64,000 nucleotides of DNA from Liolophura sinensis (lineage: Eukaryota > Mollusca > Polyplacophora > Chitonida > Chitonidae): assembly GCF_032854445.1 (NCBI RefSeq), contig NC_088295.1:86511836-86575835 (forward strand). Direction: 5' to 3'. The first letter of the stretch is position 1, and each line of letters opens with the position of its first letter. Made by a program: the position numbers and the translations under genes. The notes beneath the pieces were generated by a model that saw only the letters and a list, made by a program, of their open reading frames with translations, ran no database searches and was not told the origin of the DNA. Below are positions 1 to 12,839 of the stretch, in pieces.

Positions 1-215
1 GCCCTCATGCTACTGTCAGGTGCTTGGCCCTCATGTTACTTTCATTTACTTGGCCGTCTGGTTGCCATCAGAATCTTGGCCCTCATGTTACTGTCAGTTG
101 CTTGGCACTCGTTACTGTCAGTTGCTTGGCCCTCATGTTACTGTCAGTTTGCTTGGCCTCCGGTTTCCATCCAGTCACGTTGCCCTGTATCTGTCACTTA
201 ATTGGCACTCCAGTT
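1..215. repeat. Degenerate tandem repeat, about 24-26 bp unit, in a CCDC13 intron
   Basis: Imperfect copies of TTGGCCCTCATGTTACTGTC follow one another up to about 40 bases before the exon acceptor at 256-257. Copies differ by substitutions and small indels. The array may continue to the left of the window. Confidence 0.8.
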
Positions 216-257
216 TCCGTCAGCCAAAGGTGAATGGTGGTGTTTGTCTTTGTTCAG

Positions 258-3200
258 GTAACAGAGTTGAAGAGTAAAGTGGAATGTCAAACTAGTGACT
301 ATGACCTTGAAGAGGAGATGATGGGGTCAAGGACCTACAGAAAACAGACGGCGGATGGCCGACAACGTGATCAGCTCAAGAAGCTGGAGAGAGAACGGAA
401 AGAGGCCCAGGAGGTATGTTGTAATCACTGACCAATGAATCATGAAGTCACTTGTGTGTTGTGTCATTCATTATTTGTATGTCCTGATTTGCCAGCAGTG
501 CATCAGACTGAGTTTATGTGCACAGTGAGCCTATCTCCTGGGCGAGAGAATTGCAGCAAGGTTAAATTATGCATAACTGTTTTTTACGGTAAATGGGGTG
601 CAGAATGTACTACTAATTGGAACCTATTACGTTATGTTGACATGTGAAACACTTGCGAATAGCTGCTATTAGATTATTCAGATCAAACTTTTCAAAGAAA
701 CCTGTTGTAGTCATTAAAGGCAGCTACTAGTATATTTCTGTTGCATAGATTTGATGTATAAATTTAAAACTTTGATGCATTAGTAAACTTAGCAAACTGC
801 AAAAAAATACAAACTCGAAAGTTCACTTTGTTGAGGTTTTAATATTTCCTGTCTCCTGAAGGTGATAAATAAACCATTGTCTAAATATGAAGACATCAAC
901 ATTATGACTTGTCAGTTCATTCAGAGGTTTATGCATTTGGGTTGTGTTATTGTTAAAAACTTGTCATCTAATTCACCCTGAGGTAGTCATCTGTTTTTAG
1001 TATATTGTGAATAAACTTTCCAAAGTTTATTGAAGTGCATGATGCTTTGCTTGATCATCATGCAAACCCCTGACCATTGTGAGAACTGTGGATTTGAGAA
1101 CTGTGGATTTGAGATCACCTGTTTGCTTTCATTCAGAGAGCTGCTGCAGAAGTCCAAGCCTTGGAGGAAGATAATAGCACACTGAAACAGAAATTAGATG
1201 CTTCAAAAGCTAGGTATGTTGTCGTTATTAATGAAAAAATAATTTGCTATTTCTGAAATATTCTATGTAAATAAATTTGTTCTTGGATCCTTTTATTGTA
1301 TTCACCATTGCATTATGATCTTACTTTATTTTTTGCCTTAGAAACAAGGTTTTGTCCAATGAAGTGAAAGCCCTCAAGCAGCAAAAACAGACATTGCTGG
1401 ACAAAGGTCACCATGATGATGAGTTGATAACAGCTTTAATGGTAAGTTTGGGTTTGGCCACAAGAACTTCTAGATCATGAACTGAGGACAACTTGAATGG
1501 TAAGTTTGAGTATGTTCACAAGAACTGCTGGATCATAAACTGAGGACAACTTTAATGGTATATTTGGGTATGTTCACAAGAACTGCTAGATCATGAACTG
1601 AGGACAACTTTAATGGTAAGTTTGGGTATGTTCACAAGAACTGCTGGATCATGAACTGAGGACAACTTTATTGGTAAGTTTGGGTATGTACACAAGAACT
1701 GCTGGATCATGAACTGAGGACAACTTTAATGGTAAGTTTCGGTATGTTCACAAGAACTGCTGGATCATGAATTGAGGACAACTTTATTGGTAAGTTTGGG
1801 TATGTACACAAGAACTGCTGGATCATGAACTGAGGACAACTTTATTGGTAAGTTTGGGTATATTCACAGGAACTGCTAGGTCATGAACTGAGGACGACTT
1901 TAATGGTAAGTTTGGGGAGAACTAATAGATGCATTGAAATCAGGTCTTAAATAATGATGTTTGGGGAGGTTCATTAGGTTTGTCAAGTTTGATTATCAGT
2001 GGGATTTTCAAGTTCTGCAAGTGCATTTCAGATTGACTTTTCAGAATAGTACATGCTAAAGGTTGCATGTCCATTAATTACTGTAGATTGTGTCCGCACA
2101 TCAGTCATTTTTTCAAACTTTAGTATGAATTTAGAGTGGTGCTTTAAACGATTTATTAATATGCTGTATTATGAATATGCTGTCTAAATTACTGCAGATG
2201 AGGCTTACTAAATTTTTTAGACATGCCTCTAAATTTATATCTTTTGTCTGTATTGCTATCTTACTTCCAGTAACAGTCTAATCTAAGTGCGTACCAATTA
2301 GCTATTTGTGTAATTTTGATTAAATCTGTTGTGTTTCTCGTTACAATTGGCTATACATTAATGAGTGTTTTTTGGTTCCAGCAACAATTACAGCAACTCA
2401 AGTCCCTGCTGGAGGACTCCAGTAAAAACCAGAAGGAGAAGGGAGACAGGCAACAGGAGAAGCTGAAGGAATTGGCAATGAAAACACAACAGGATAACAA
2501 TATTGTGGAGCAACTCAAAGCTATTGTGACCGAGAAAGAGGCCAAAGTGAAGATCCTGGAGGAAGAAGTACAACAGCTGAAACTAAATGTGAGAATATGT
2601 AATATGGTCCTAGCTAAATGTTATCTACACAATACTACAGATATTTTTTGTCAGATAGAGTACGTTACTTCCGACCTTCCAAGTTTGTGGTACCGCACAA
2701 CACTTTTTTTTCAAATAATCAACACTTCACTATTTTGGGTCACCAGTAATACACCTGGAAAGTGTGACATTGATCGAGTGAAAGGGGATGAAGAAAAGAC
2801 GTAGGCCTACATGTACAGAGATCCTTTCCTTTGTAGTTAGGACTACTTGATATACAAGTAGATGTAGGCCTACATATAAATTGGCCAAACATTCTAGAGT
2901 AAAGTAATTATTTCAGCTCTTCCACAAGAGGAATGAATTTGAATGAAGTTAATACATTTATTTCTCATCAGCCTGTGTCAGGTTTACTTCAATAGCTCAC
3001 CCACCATAATGCTGGCCGCCGTTGTATAAGTGAAATATTCTTGAGTAAGGCGTAAAACACCAGTCAAATAAATAAATAAATAAATAAATTTAAGTCCCCC
3101 ATGTGCGCTTGCTTTTGGGAACTTAGATGTACACACAAATCCTCAGGTGTATACAGTATGCTCTGTTTTAATTTTAGAAGAGTGTCATCTAATTTTTTAA

Positions 3201-6200
3201 GCGTATTTATGCCTGTAGGTCCCTTATCTGTAGCATATGTGTAATAAAGGTTCATTGCAATAAAATAAGTAACTCCCAAGACACTCATTTTGACAATCTC
3301 AACATTTTGACTTCAGTTACCCTAAATGACCATAAATTTTATCTATGACTAACTATTTTACTTTTCCTGATTCTGAGAGGTCTATTGATTTAGAAAGGTG
3401 TTTTGAGAGTTGCTTGAAACATGGGATGTTACTCTACTGGAAAGTTTCAGCACTAAAAATAATATTTTGTGACAATTATTTATCTTTAAAAATGCACTTT
3501 TGTGGGCAAAATTAGGGTCATTTAGGGTATTTCATTTTTAGTGCAGGGCAAGTTTTATTGAGATACCAAAATGAATTTCTTTGGAGCTACATGTACTTTA
3601 CTTATTCATTATGCTTAACTGTTCAGTAGATCAACTAGATTCATTTCATGGGGTGAATGTAAGGTTTAATACTCTGATATGGGCAGAATGTAAGGTTTAA
3701 TACTCTGATATGTGCTGAATGTAAGGTTTAACACTCTGACATGGGCAGAATGTAAGGTTTAACACTCTGATATGGGCTGAATGTAAGGTTTAACACTCTG
3801 ACATGGGCTGAACGTAAGGTCTAACACTCTGATATGGGCTGAATGTAAGGTTTAACACTCTGGTATGGGCTGAATGTAAGGTTTAACACTCTGACATGGG
3901 CAGAATGTAAGTTTTAACACTCTGATATGGGCAGAATGTAAGGTTTAACACCCTGATATGGGCTGAATGTAAGGTTTAACACTCTGACATGGGCAGAGTG
4001 TAAGGTTTAACACTCTGATATGGGCTGAGTGTAAGGTTTAACACTCTGACATGGGCTGAATGTAAGACTGTTCTATCTGAATCTGACTTAATCTTCAAGA
4101 CTCAAGCTGAATGCTAAGCTTATGGCTTAGCTTTATGCTGAATTTAAAATCCTGGCTTAGATTCATTCTGAATATAAAGCTGAAGGGTAAAGCTTATGGC
4201 TTACTCATGAATTTAATGATCGGTACTCTCCCGGAAACTGAATGGTAATGTTTAAAGCTGAATGTTATGTTCAGTAATCTGCTTCGTATTAAATGTAGTG
4301 TTCAAGTACTGTGGTTCAAACTTAATGTAATGGTAATGTTTAAAGCTGAATGTTACGTTCAGTACTCTGCTTCGTATTAAATGTAGTGTTCAGGTACTGT
4401 GGTTCAAACTAAATGTAATGGTAATGGTTAAAGCTGATTGTTGCGTTCAGTACTCTGCATCGTATTAAATGTAGTGTTCAGGTAGTGTGGTTCAAAGTGA
4501 ATGTAATAGTAATGGTTAAAGCTGAAAGTTACGTTAAGTACTCTGCTTCGTATTAAATGCAGTGTTCAAGAACTGTGATTCAAACTGAATGTAATGGTAA
4601 TGGTTAAAGCTGAAAGTTACGTTCAGTACTCTCCTTCATATTAAATGTAGTGTTCAGGTACTGTGGTTCAAAGTGAATGTAATGGTAATGGTTAAAGCTG
4701 AAAGTTACGTTCAGTACTCTGCTTTGTATTAAATGTAGTGTTCAAGTAGTGTGGTTCAAAGTGAATGTAATGGTAATGGTTAAAGCTGAATGTTATGTTC
4801 AGTACTCTGCTTAGTATTAAATGCAGTGTTCAAGTACTGTGATTCAAACTGAATGTAATGGTAATGTTTAAAGCTGAATGTTACGTTCAGTACTCTGCTT
4901 CGTATTAAATGTAGTGTTCAGGTACTGTGGTTCAAAGTGAATGTAATGGTAATGGTTAAAGCTGAAAGTTACGTTCAGTACTCTGCTTTGTATTAAATGT
5001 AGTGTTCAGGTAGTGTGGTTCAAAGTGAATGTAATGGTAATGGTTAAAGCTGAAAGTTACGTTCAGTACTCTCCTTCGTATTAAATGTAGTGTTCAAGTA
5101 CTGTGATTCAAAGTGAATGTAATGGTAATGGTTAAAGCTGAAAGTTACGTTCAGTACTCTCCTTCGTATTAAATGTAGTGTTCAGGTACTGTGGTTCAAA
5201 GTGAATGTAATGGTAATGGTTAAAGCTGAAAGTTACGTTCAGTACTCTGCTTTGTATTAAATGTAGTGTTCAGGTATTGTGGTTCAAACTGAATGTAAGC
5301 CTTATTGCTGTGGCTGATGCCAACTGTGAAGTTACATGTAATTGCTGTCACCAAAATGAAATATGTGTAACATTAAAACGTTGCCTTACTTATTTAAGGA
5401 ATAGTTAGCTCAGTGTAAAACAGCAGAACTGCTGGAGATACCAGCTCATGGGCCTGCTTGATTTCATGCATAAACTTATGTGAATAACTTTAACTTAGCT
5501 ATTTAAATACATATATTTTTGGTGCTAGCACATACAGCGAAACCAGTTGAATGCTGTAGGAGCATTGTTTAGCCAATCAGCTGCCAGTGGTGAGAATCGA
5601 CCAGTGACATCATCTGGTGCTAACGAGATGGTGATGCAGTCCGTCAGTCCTCCACCATCCAGGTAAGTACTCCTGTGCTTCTGATAGCTGGACACTTGAC
5701 TAGGTGTGATGAAGAAAAGTAATGTTAGACTATACAAATATATCTTTGCTTAGAGTACAGAGTAATTTGTGGACAGAGGAATGAGATACAGGGAGAATTT
5801 CTGTAGGTGACAGGTTTTACTCGCGCACCTGTGACTTAAACTGGCGTAGTGTGCTGGCTTCCAGTCTGTACCTGCTCACCTGTGACTTTACCTGGCATAG
5901 TGTGGTGGCTTCCAGGTCACACATGCTCATCTGTGACAACCTGGCATGGTGCGGTGGCTTCCAGGTCACACCTGCTCATCTGTGACTTCACCTTGCATAG
6001 TGTAGTGGCTTCCGGGTCACACCTGCTCACCTGCGACTTGAACTGACATAATGTCGTACCTTCCAGGTCACACCTGCTCACACATGACTTTACATGGCAT
6101 AGTGTGGTGGCTTCCAGGTCACACATACTCATCTGTGACAACCTGGCGCAGTGTGGTGGCTTCCAGGTCACATCTGCTCCTCTGTGACTTTACCTGGCAG

Positions 6201-9191
6201 AGTGTGGTGGCTTCCAGGTCCTGCTCGCTTAACTGTGACTTTTAGCTGGCATAGTGTGGTGGCTTCCAGGTCAAATCTGCTCATCTGTGACTTTACCTTA
6301 CATAGTGTGGTGGCTTCCAGGTCCTGCTCACTTACCTGTGACTTTACCTGGCAGAGTGTGGTGGCTTCCAGGTCCTGCTCGCTTACCTGTGACTTTACCT
6401 GGCAGAGTGTGGTGGCTTCCAGGTCCTGCTCGCTTACCTGTGACTTAACCTGGCAGAGTGTGGTGGCTTGCAGGTCCAGTTGACTCACCTGTGACTTTAC
6501 CTGGCAGAGTGTGGTGACTTCCTCTGGTCACTCTGGTTCTTTCTGGTTCTGGAATCATGAAAATTCCATGAGGATTGCGATAAACAATAATCAAATGAAT
6601 AAATTATCTATTGTAGATTGTCAGAGAGAGCTCAATCCAGTTTAAGTGCCACGTCTCACCAGGTACAAGACAGTGCTAGGGCAGCCTCTAGAAGGTCAAG
6701 TCGACCTCCATCTACCACGTAAGTATGCATGCTTGTTTTAACTCTGTGGTCATGAATTGTATATTTCAGTGATATTTCAATAATTCCTGGAAACTTGTAT
6801 CACTTTTTGGCTCCTTTCCACTTTGGTGTTAAAAACTACCACTTGGAATGAAAAGTTGATGAATCTATTCGTCGAAACAGACATTCATCCTTTAACCAAA
6901 ATGGGTGTGTCTGGTCAGTAATCCCCGATTTTCTATGCAGTATTGTCCAGTAAATATCCACGAATTAATTTGGGCAGTAAAATGGTATCATATGATATTG
7001 TATGTTTTAGGAATATGATAGACAAAAAGTTGCTGTCAGAGTTACAAAGTGAATGTCAGGAATACAGAACTCTAGCACAGGTGGCGACTGTTGAAAGAGA
7101 TAAGCTCACAGAGTTAGTCCAACTTCTCCAGAGACGGTAAGGCTTCAGGATTGTTAGTGTGGTATTTTTTCACAATCAGGGAGTTTGTTGAGGTTCTGTG
7201 GAAGAGATAAGATCTAGCAGTCTTTGTATGGGAAGAAAAGTTCAAAGTAGTCCTGCTCACTGATAATCAGTACATGTACATGTATGGTTACTTAAAGAAA
7301 ATACAACTTAAGGATTTGGTCTGCAGATTATTAAAAAGCACATCCTTTAGTCTTTGTTAAAAACAGGGCCTTCCTATGACCAGTAATATAGTCAGAATCT
7401 TTTTTTTTTGTTGTAAATAATGATCAGTTGTATTGCCTCAACTCTTTCAGATGGAAGCTTGAGTTGTTTGTTTCTTGTTGAGTATTTGTGTCGGACCCTT
7501 TTGATTTATCAGGAACATCAGGTACTTCAGAACCTTTGGTAGTGATCCATTCACACAATACTGCTCACACAACTTTCCAGTTTAAAGACTTTGATGGCGT
7601 TTATCTTGCTTGTGATATTCTTTGTTTGGGAGTGTAAACATTGTCCTTGTTACATGTAGGGGAGGGCCGCATGTAAAGTCAGTATGTTATTCTCTTACCA
7701 TATACAGTGCGTGTCCTGGTGATTGTATGCTTTTTCTGTCCATTGTTTCAGACTTGATGAATCTTGTGAACAGCTGAGTGCTAGTCAGGGGGAACTGATG
7801 CAGCACAAGAGAAAGACTGTTCAGTTAGAGAAACAGTTGGGGAAAGCTGCACTGAAACTGGATCAGAACAACTCAAACAAACTAGGTACACAAAGAAACA
7901 CGTGTTGTGTACTCTAGTCTATGTATGTGTACAGTACCAGAATTATATGTATTTTGATTTTTAGCTGGGACAAGTTATTCAAATTTTTGTATCCTATCTG
8001 GTAACATAAGCCATGCAACCAATGAGAGGCCTAAATGCAAAGTGACACCACTTTTTGTGCAGTGCTTGTTCTGTTCTACTTGAGCTAAAATATTACATCT
8101 GCTGAAGTCCTCTGTTATATGTAATGAAATTTTGAATCTTTTTTGCTGTGATTGATGTTATGTCTCATTAAGGGATGTTTGTGTTCTGCTCCATGTATTA
8201 CAGGTGGAAAGAAGAAGTCTGGTGCTAAGGTGATTGGATCTGTCAGCTTGAGTAATCTAGATGACTCTGATCTTCTGGATGAGAATAACCTAGAAGAGCT
8301 GCAGATCAGGTGAGTCAATCTGTGATCAGGCAGTCCAGCTAGCCCTTAAATTAAGGGTCAGTTTCATTAAAAAGCATGTTGAATTCTGAGAATGAGGTAA
8401 ATATACCACATGTTCAAAATTGAGATTTAATACATGTAAAAGCGTAATTTAGGATGTGAGACCTGTCACTGGCTCAGATGGTTTAAGTCCTGGTCGGCTG
8501 GGACGAGAAGGCCCTTGGCAAATGAGGATGCATGTTCAAATACAACTATTTTGACTGGAACTCCAGTCCGGAGGTTCATCAGCTTCCTGACTAAGGACTG
8601 TGGTTTACTTCACTTTCTGTAACCAATCGACTTGACTCCCATCACCATAAACTATCCTTCAGCATGTTGGTAAGCATCAATCAAATGTAAAAGTAAATGA
8701 GTTGAAATGCAGTGTAAAGAATTAATGTTGTTTGCCTTTAAGAAAGTGTTGCATTTTATAGATGACTTTACCACAAATACTCTGAAATTGTCAGGTAGTC
8801 TTGTCCTGATTGTTTTATTTCTGTGTATCAGTCAGTGCAACTCTGTGACATTTTCTACTACCATGTCCTGTTGGTGTTCAGACAATCTTACCATATTTGC
8901 TTGTGTTTTAGTGCTTTGGTATAGACAGTGTTACCATGTCTAATGGTGTTATAGTTTTGATACAGACAGCCTTACCATATTTGTGTGTGTTTTGGTTTTG
9001 GTTCAGAAAGTCTTACATTATCTACTGGTGTATATTTCAGCTTGTCTATCCAGAAGGATGAGAATGAAGCTCTGAAGGCAGCCTTACAGAGCACTCTGAA
9101 GGCCAAAGAGGAAGATCTGAGGATGTACACTGAGATGATGGAAGAGACCAAGAAAGTCTTTTTGCAGGCCTTAAGGCAACATAAGCAGTAA
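258..9191 (+). CDS. CCDC13: CCDC13 (coiled-coil domain-containing protein 13), C-terminal ten exons, 5' incomplete
   Basis: The coding exons I placed are 258-413, 1137-1213, 1342-1441, 2382-2588, 5538-5662, 6617-6718, 7011-7136, 7752-7885, 8204-8309 and 9041-9191. All have AG/GT borders, and their phases chain without a break for 1284 nt (427 codons plus TAA). The protein is mostly coiled coil (for example LKKLERERKEAQE and ILEEEVQQLKL), with a Ser-rich uncharged stretch in the fifth and sixth exons. Recognition rests on blocks close to vertebrate CCDC13 as I recall it: RNKVLSNEVKALK, the run ending GHHDDELITALM, VERDKLTELVQLLQ, and the tail ENEALKAAL...KEEDLRMY...VFLQALRQ. In vertebrates CCDC13 is a centriolar-satellite protein needed for cilium formation, about 715 residues long, so roughly the N-terminal 40% lies left of the window. 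The donor at 7886 (GTACAC) is weak. Several introns carry minisatellites, one of which copies a splice donor. Confidence 0.93.
1427..1915. repeat. Minisatellite, about 58 bp unit, carrying copies of the CCDC13 5' splice site
   Basis: There are about nine units. Each begins with a GGTAAGTTTGGGTATGT-like segment and ends with GAGGACAACTTTAAT. The first segment is the real exon/intron border (TTTAATG|GTAAGT at 1441/1442). Later units repeat both the exon-like flank and the GTAAGT donor near 1500, 1615, 1674, 1732, 1790, 1848 and 1905. The copy near 1557 has GTATAT instead. Confidence 0.9.
2995..3089 (+). mobile_element. SINE type 1, 3' fragment
   Basis: It contains the type-1 central/tail block CACCATAATGCTGGCCGCCG, then TATAAGTGAAATATTCTTGAG, then GGCGTAAAACACC, and ends in an (AAAT)n tail. 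The tRNA-like head is missing, as in a 5'-truncated insertion. It lies in the 2.9-kb CCDC13 intron. Confidence 0.85.
3645..4066. repeat. Minisatellite, about 31 bp unit, CCDC13 intron
   Basis: About 13 copies of a unit built on TGTAAGGTTTAACACTCTGA followed by (T/C)ATGGGC(T/A)GAA. Units alternate loosely between GATATGGGC and GACATGGGC forms. Confidence 0.92.
4225..5298. repeat. Minisatellite, about 88 bp unit, CCDC13 intron
   Basis: About 12 copies containing TTAAATGTAGTGTTCAGGTA, then TGTGGTTCAAA, GTGAATGTAATGGTAATGG and GTTACGTTCAGTACTCTGC. The 4070-4225 stretch between this array and the 31-bp array carries related fragments (GCTGAATG, TAAAGCT), so the two may share an origin. Confidence 0.92.
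5826..6525. repeat. Minisatellite, about 51 bp unit, CCDC13 intron
   Basis: About 13 units built on ACCTGTGACTTTACCTGGCA, then GAGTGTGGTGGCTTCCAGG. Because 51 is a multiple of 3, both strands carry long open frames (up to about 110 codons) that are by-products of the repeat. The last unit ends about 90 bases before the exon at 6617. Confidence 0.9.
8460..8700. mobile_element. Possible degraded SINE-like element
   Basis: The stretch has TCAGATGGTTTAAGTCCTGG near its start, a SINE-like block CATCACCATAAACTATCCTTCAG and an ATCAATCAAATG end reminiscent of the type-1 tail. The similarity is weak and may be chance. Confidence 0.35.
9041..9191 (+). CDS. CCDC13: CCDC13 terminal coding exon
   Basis: This exon follows a TATATTTCAG acceptor and encodes the conserved C-terminus, ending FLQALRQHKQ and TAA at 9189-9191. 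The final ten codons, the stop and the following 12 bases make the first unit of a 39-bp tandem array that fills the 3' flank. The coding end therefore seems to be the ancestor of that repeat. Confidence 0.93.
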
Positions 9192-9790
9192 CCCGTCATC
9201 CTACAGGCCTTAAGGCAACACAAGCAGTAACCCGTCATCCTACAGGCCTTCAGGCAACAAAAGCAGTAACCCATCATCCTACAGGCCTTAAGGCAACACA
9301 AGCAGTAACCTGTCATCCTACAGGCCTTAAGGCAACAAAAGCAGTAACCCATCATCCTACAGGCCTTAAGGCAACACAAGCAGTAACAGGCCTTAAGGCA
9401 ACACAAGCAGTAACCGGTCATCTTACAGGCCTTAAGGCAACACAAGCAGTAGCCCGTCATCCTACAGGCATTAAGGCAGCACAAACAATGAACTGTCATT
9501 CAGCAAGCGTTAAAGCAACACAAACAGTGACCCATCAACCTACAGCCCTTAGGGTAACACATTAGTGACTCGTCATCCTGCATGCCTTAAGGCAACACAA
9601 ACAGTGACCAGTCATCCTGCAGGCCTTAAGGCAATACAAACAGTGACCAGTCATTGCCTTAAGGCAATGCAAACAGGGACCCATCATCTGGCAGGTGTTA
9701 AGGCAACACATTAGTGAAGTTTCATCCTACAGGCCTCAAGGCAACACATACAGTGACCAGTCATTCTGCAAACCTTAAGTCAATACAAAG
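9152..9790. repeat. 39-bp minisatellite seeded by the CCDC13 stop region
   Basis: Units follow CAGGCCTTAAGGCAACACAA, then GCAGTAACCCGTCATCCTA. The first unit is coding plus stop; about 15 further, increasingly diverged units follow in the presumed 3' UTR. One unit near 9388 is shortened. The complementary strand gives a spurious 175-codon open frame. Confidence 0.92.
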
Positions 9791-12040
9791 TGACCTTCAC
9801 CCACACGTTATGTGGTCTACCTGAGGAATTTGTCAGGAACGTGTTTTGTCAAGGTAATGAGAGTCGCACTGGGACTATTGTGTGCTATTGATAATATGTA
9901 TTGTCCTGGGATACAGAGAATGTATTTAAGAGCACTAAGAAGTGCTGTGTCATTATTGTTTTGCATGTACAGTCATATTCAAAGGAGCCTAGATCTTCAG
10001 TATTGTGTTTTCATGCAAGTATTAATTTACCTCTGCCCGGCTTCATATTTAGTATCCCATTCAAACAGGTGACAAAATGGTTTGTGTATCATGTGCCAGT
10101 GTCAGCTGATGCGTTTCCTCTGTGTTGTTATTTGTAAGTTATTTTAAAAGAAAATTGAAAAGCAGGCCTTAGATTATAGAGTTGTTTTATATGTAGTAAA
10201 TAATGTGTAAAATTTAATTACAGTTCTCCTGGAATTGAAGGGAGCTGGCAGGGCTGTCAAGACACTTTGTGGGTGACATGCCCAAGTTATCCCCCTTGGT
10301 TTAGAGAATTGTCAGGCAGGCCCAAGCAGGGCAGTTGGTTAGGTGCTATTCAACACAGGCCTATATTATTGATACATGTAGTTTGTATTCCTTTCGGTCA
10401 TTATTTTTGTTAGCTCCCGTGGATTGCTAAATTCCCTGTACAGTGTATCTTTGTTTATGTCCCATGAATCCAGGTGTGGACTGGCAGGAATGGAAATGCC
10501 CATTGTATTCCAGTTTTTATATGCCTGACTTTAATCTAATGACAGGTCTTATTATAGCACTACTGCACTGACATAACATTTTCATTGAGACCTCTACATC
10601 TACAGATTTACTTTACTTAAATATACGAGAATCTAGACTTTTTGTCTCTACCACCAGGGCTGAATCTAACAAACTGAATCAGTCTCTCGAGTTCATGCAG
10701 GTTTGGGAGAGGCAAGCATGACAAGGTGGGGCTCTCCCAAACAAAGGCGTCTAAAAAGATGTGACTATTAAACAGTCGTCAGTGGCTCTGTTGAGACTAT
10801 AAACCAGAGTATCCAACATGTTCAACTAATTTAGCAACAGCCGTAAAATCATGCTTTTTAGCAGCATTAGTTAGTGAGAGCCCTAGCATTTTCACCACAA
10901 CCTGCAAGTCCTTAGACTTGATTTGGGCTGTATGTGCCCTTCTTTTTTATGTACCAGTATTTTTCTTGTCAACACTCCATTTAAAAACTGCTTTACTTAG
11001 GTGTTTAAAATAAGATGATCCTGTGTACTTTGATTAATAACTAACCTGAAGTAATTGTTTTTTATTCACAATCACTCAACCAAAATCGGTGTATCTTGAC
11101 ATTCCGAAACTTTTAAGCTTATTCATGTACACTTGTACATTCCAACAGTTGCATTACATTGCTGCTGAGAAGTTGAATTAAACTGGAAGGAAGTTAAACG
11201 GCCTGTATCAGATTTTGAACCGTGAAGAGTAAGTTATTGTGCTTGGTGTGATAAATCTGTGACTGTTCATGCTGGTACTTTAATCTACACCTACATACCA
11301 AAACGTTCTATTTCTACACATTTCCGTCCTCACGTTGGTTTACATGTATCTTGAATTTGGGTGTGATCAATAATTTTATGTTTTACTCTGTAAATTACAC
11401 ATACAAGTGTTTTTCATCCAGTTTTGTTATGTGATATCATATTTATTATATGTATATTAGTTGTACTTGACTGATTTCTTTAAATGAGATTATTAAAGAC
11501 ATGTACATTTATAACTGACTTCAGTGTCTTTAATTGCTTCTGTTGATCATAGAGAGTAGTTTTTGTCCTAAAACCAGATGGCCATACCATAGGAAAGTTC
11601 ATCTGCTGACTGTTGAGCTGGTAATTAGATGGTAATGTATTTAGAAAGTCAGACCCTGCATTTCATCTTTTGGAAATGATCAATATCGTATGTGATGCAT
11701 GTATATTTGATTATCTACAAACAACATTACACTGTACCACTCTTTAATAACAAGTGACTGCCTCAAGGAGATGCTGTCTGACAGGGCTAGAAAATTGTTG
11801 CTAAAATCTGAAACATCCAACCGATTCAGAATTGGCTTTGATGTGTTGTTTATTCTCTTTTGATGGTGATCCCCATTTATCTGTTTCATTAATGTTATGA
11901 AAACTAGAGTCACTCTGGCAAACAACCGACCTTTGCGAAGTCACTGGCAAACTTGTGACAAACAAATATGCACACCATATTGGTGGAAGACAGGTGTAAG
12001 ACTGCTTATATGGCACCATCAACCATCAACAAGGAAAGCG
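9791..12040. other. Intergenic / possible CCDC13 3' UTR, no gene seen
   Basis: AT-rich unique sequence with no open frame showing exon-like composition or a recognisable protein. An ATTAAA near 11490 could be a polyadenylation signal, but I cannot place the transcript end. Confidence 0.5.
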
Positions 12041-12044
12041 GTGG

Positions 12045-12155
12045 AATCTAGAAATTCTCTTTCAATGGCTGGGATTGAACCCACGCTTCGTGGACCACAA
12101 CTTCATTCTGGTGTGAGGCCTGCACTTTACCACCGAGTTAGGTCACACGCTCAGT
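12045..12155 (-). mobile_element. tRNA-derived SINE head (fragment)
   Basis: Read on the - strand it has an A-box-like TAACTCGGTGGTAAAGTGC and, about 40 bases on, a B-box-like GGGTTCAATCCCA. These are the spacings of an RNA polymerase III internal promoter. The remainder of a tRNA cloverleaf is not convincing, so I read it as a SINE rather than a tRNA gene. Confidence 0.6.
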
Positions 12156-12833
12156 TCATTTCTTTAATGTACAATCAATTTAGGTTTATGGTTGGCAACT
12201 GTTTGTAGAGTTACTTATTATTCAAAATGCAACAAAAATCAAGCCAGGATTTATATCTTCATTTTAACTCCATCCTAATACATGTACAAAAACAACTAGA
12301 AAGTTAGTACAGATCAATTCTGGTATCAGGCAAGTTCAATTTTGATAGTGAGATACATTTTGATATGATATGTCAAGATCTGCATTCTCCCAATTTGAAT
12401 GCTATCTTGGAAACCAGATTGTCATTTGCCTTTCTGTTACACCAAATAGCAAAACTGTCAGGTAAATGATTGTAAGAAATACCACAGTGGATATACAAAC
12501 CTGCCGTGTCTCCTCGCATTCCCTGAATAACATCGTGAACCATCATGTTCTCTTTGCTTAGTCCATCCAGGTTCCTTACTGCTGCTGTCATTTTTAGTGC
12601 ACAGTTTCAGTTCTGGTCTTTGGAAGTGACAACATTGTTGCTGATTAGTTGAAAGTTCATTCTAAACCAAAGTAAAGAATGATCCACTTACGCTAAGGAA
12701 TGCAATTATCTTCCACAATTTTCCTGGTTGCCGAGTTTAGGACTTGACTTAAGTGAAAGTCCATCATTAAAAATATGTTTGTCAGGGGCAACCTATAAAC
12801 TGAACCTCCACGAAAGGTCCTACTCTTAATGTT

Positions 12834-12839
12834 TTTATT
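12834..12839 (-). terminator. Candidate poly(A) signal for SEM1
   Basis: AATAAA on the - strand, about 375 bases past the SEM1 stop codon. No other landmark confirms it. Confidence 0.35.

Noticed and set aside
2589-2804. Extension of the CCDC13 frame past 2588
   Set aside because: A good donor GTGAGA follows AAT at 2588, and the frame beyond loses coiled-coil character; it is intron read-through.
3645-5298. CRISPR-like array of regular repeats
   Set aside because: Units are directly tandem without unique spacers, and the setting is an intron of an animal gene.
8972-9499. 175-codon - strand frame of repeated CCLKACRMTGY-type units
   Set aside because: It is the complement of the 39-bp array seeded by the CCDC13 end.
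11897-12208. 103-codon + strand frame containing WQTCDKQICTPYWWKTG
   Set aside because: It crosses the tRNA-like SINE head on the opposite strand and has no protein match that I know.
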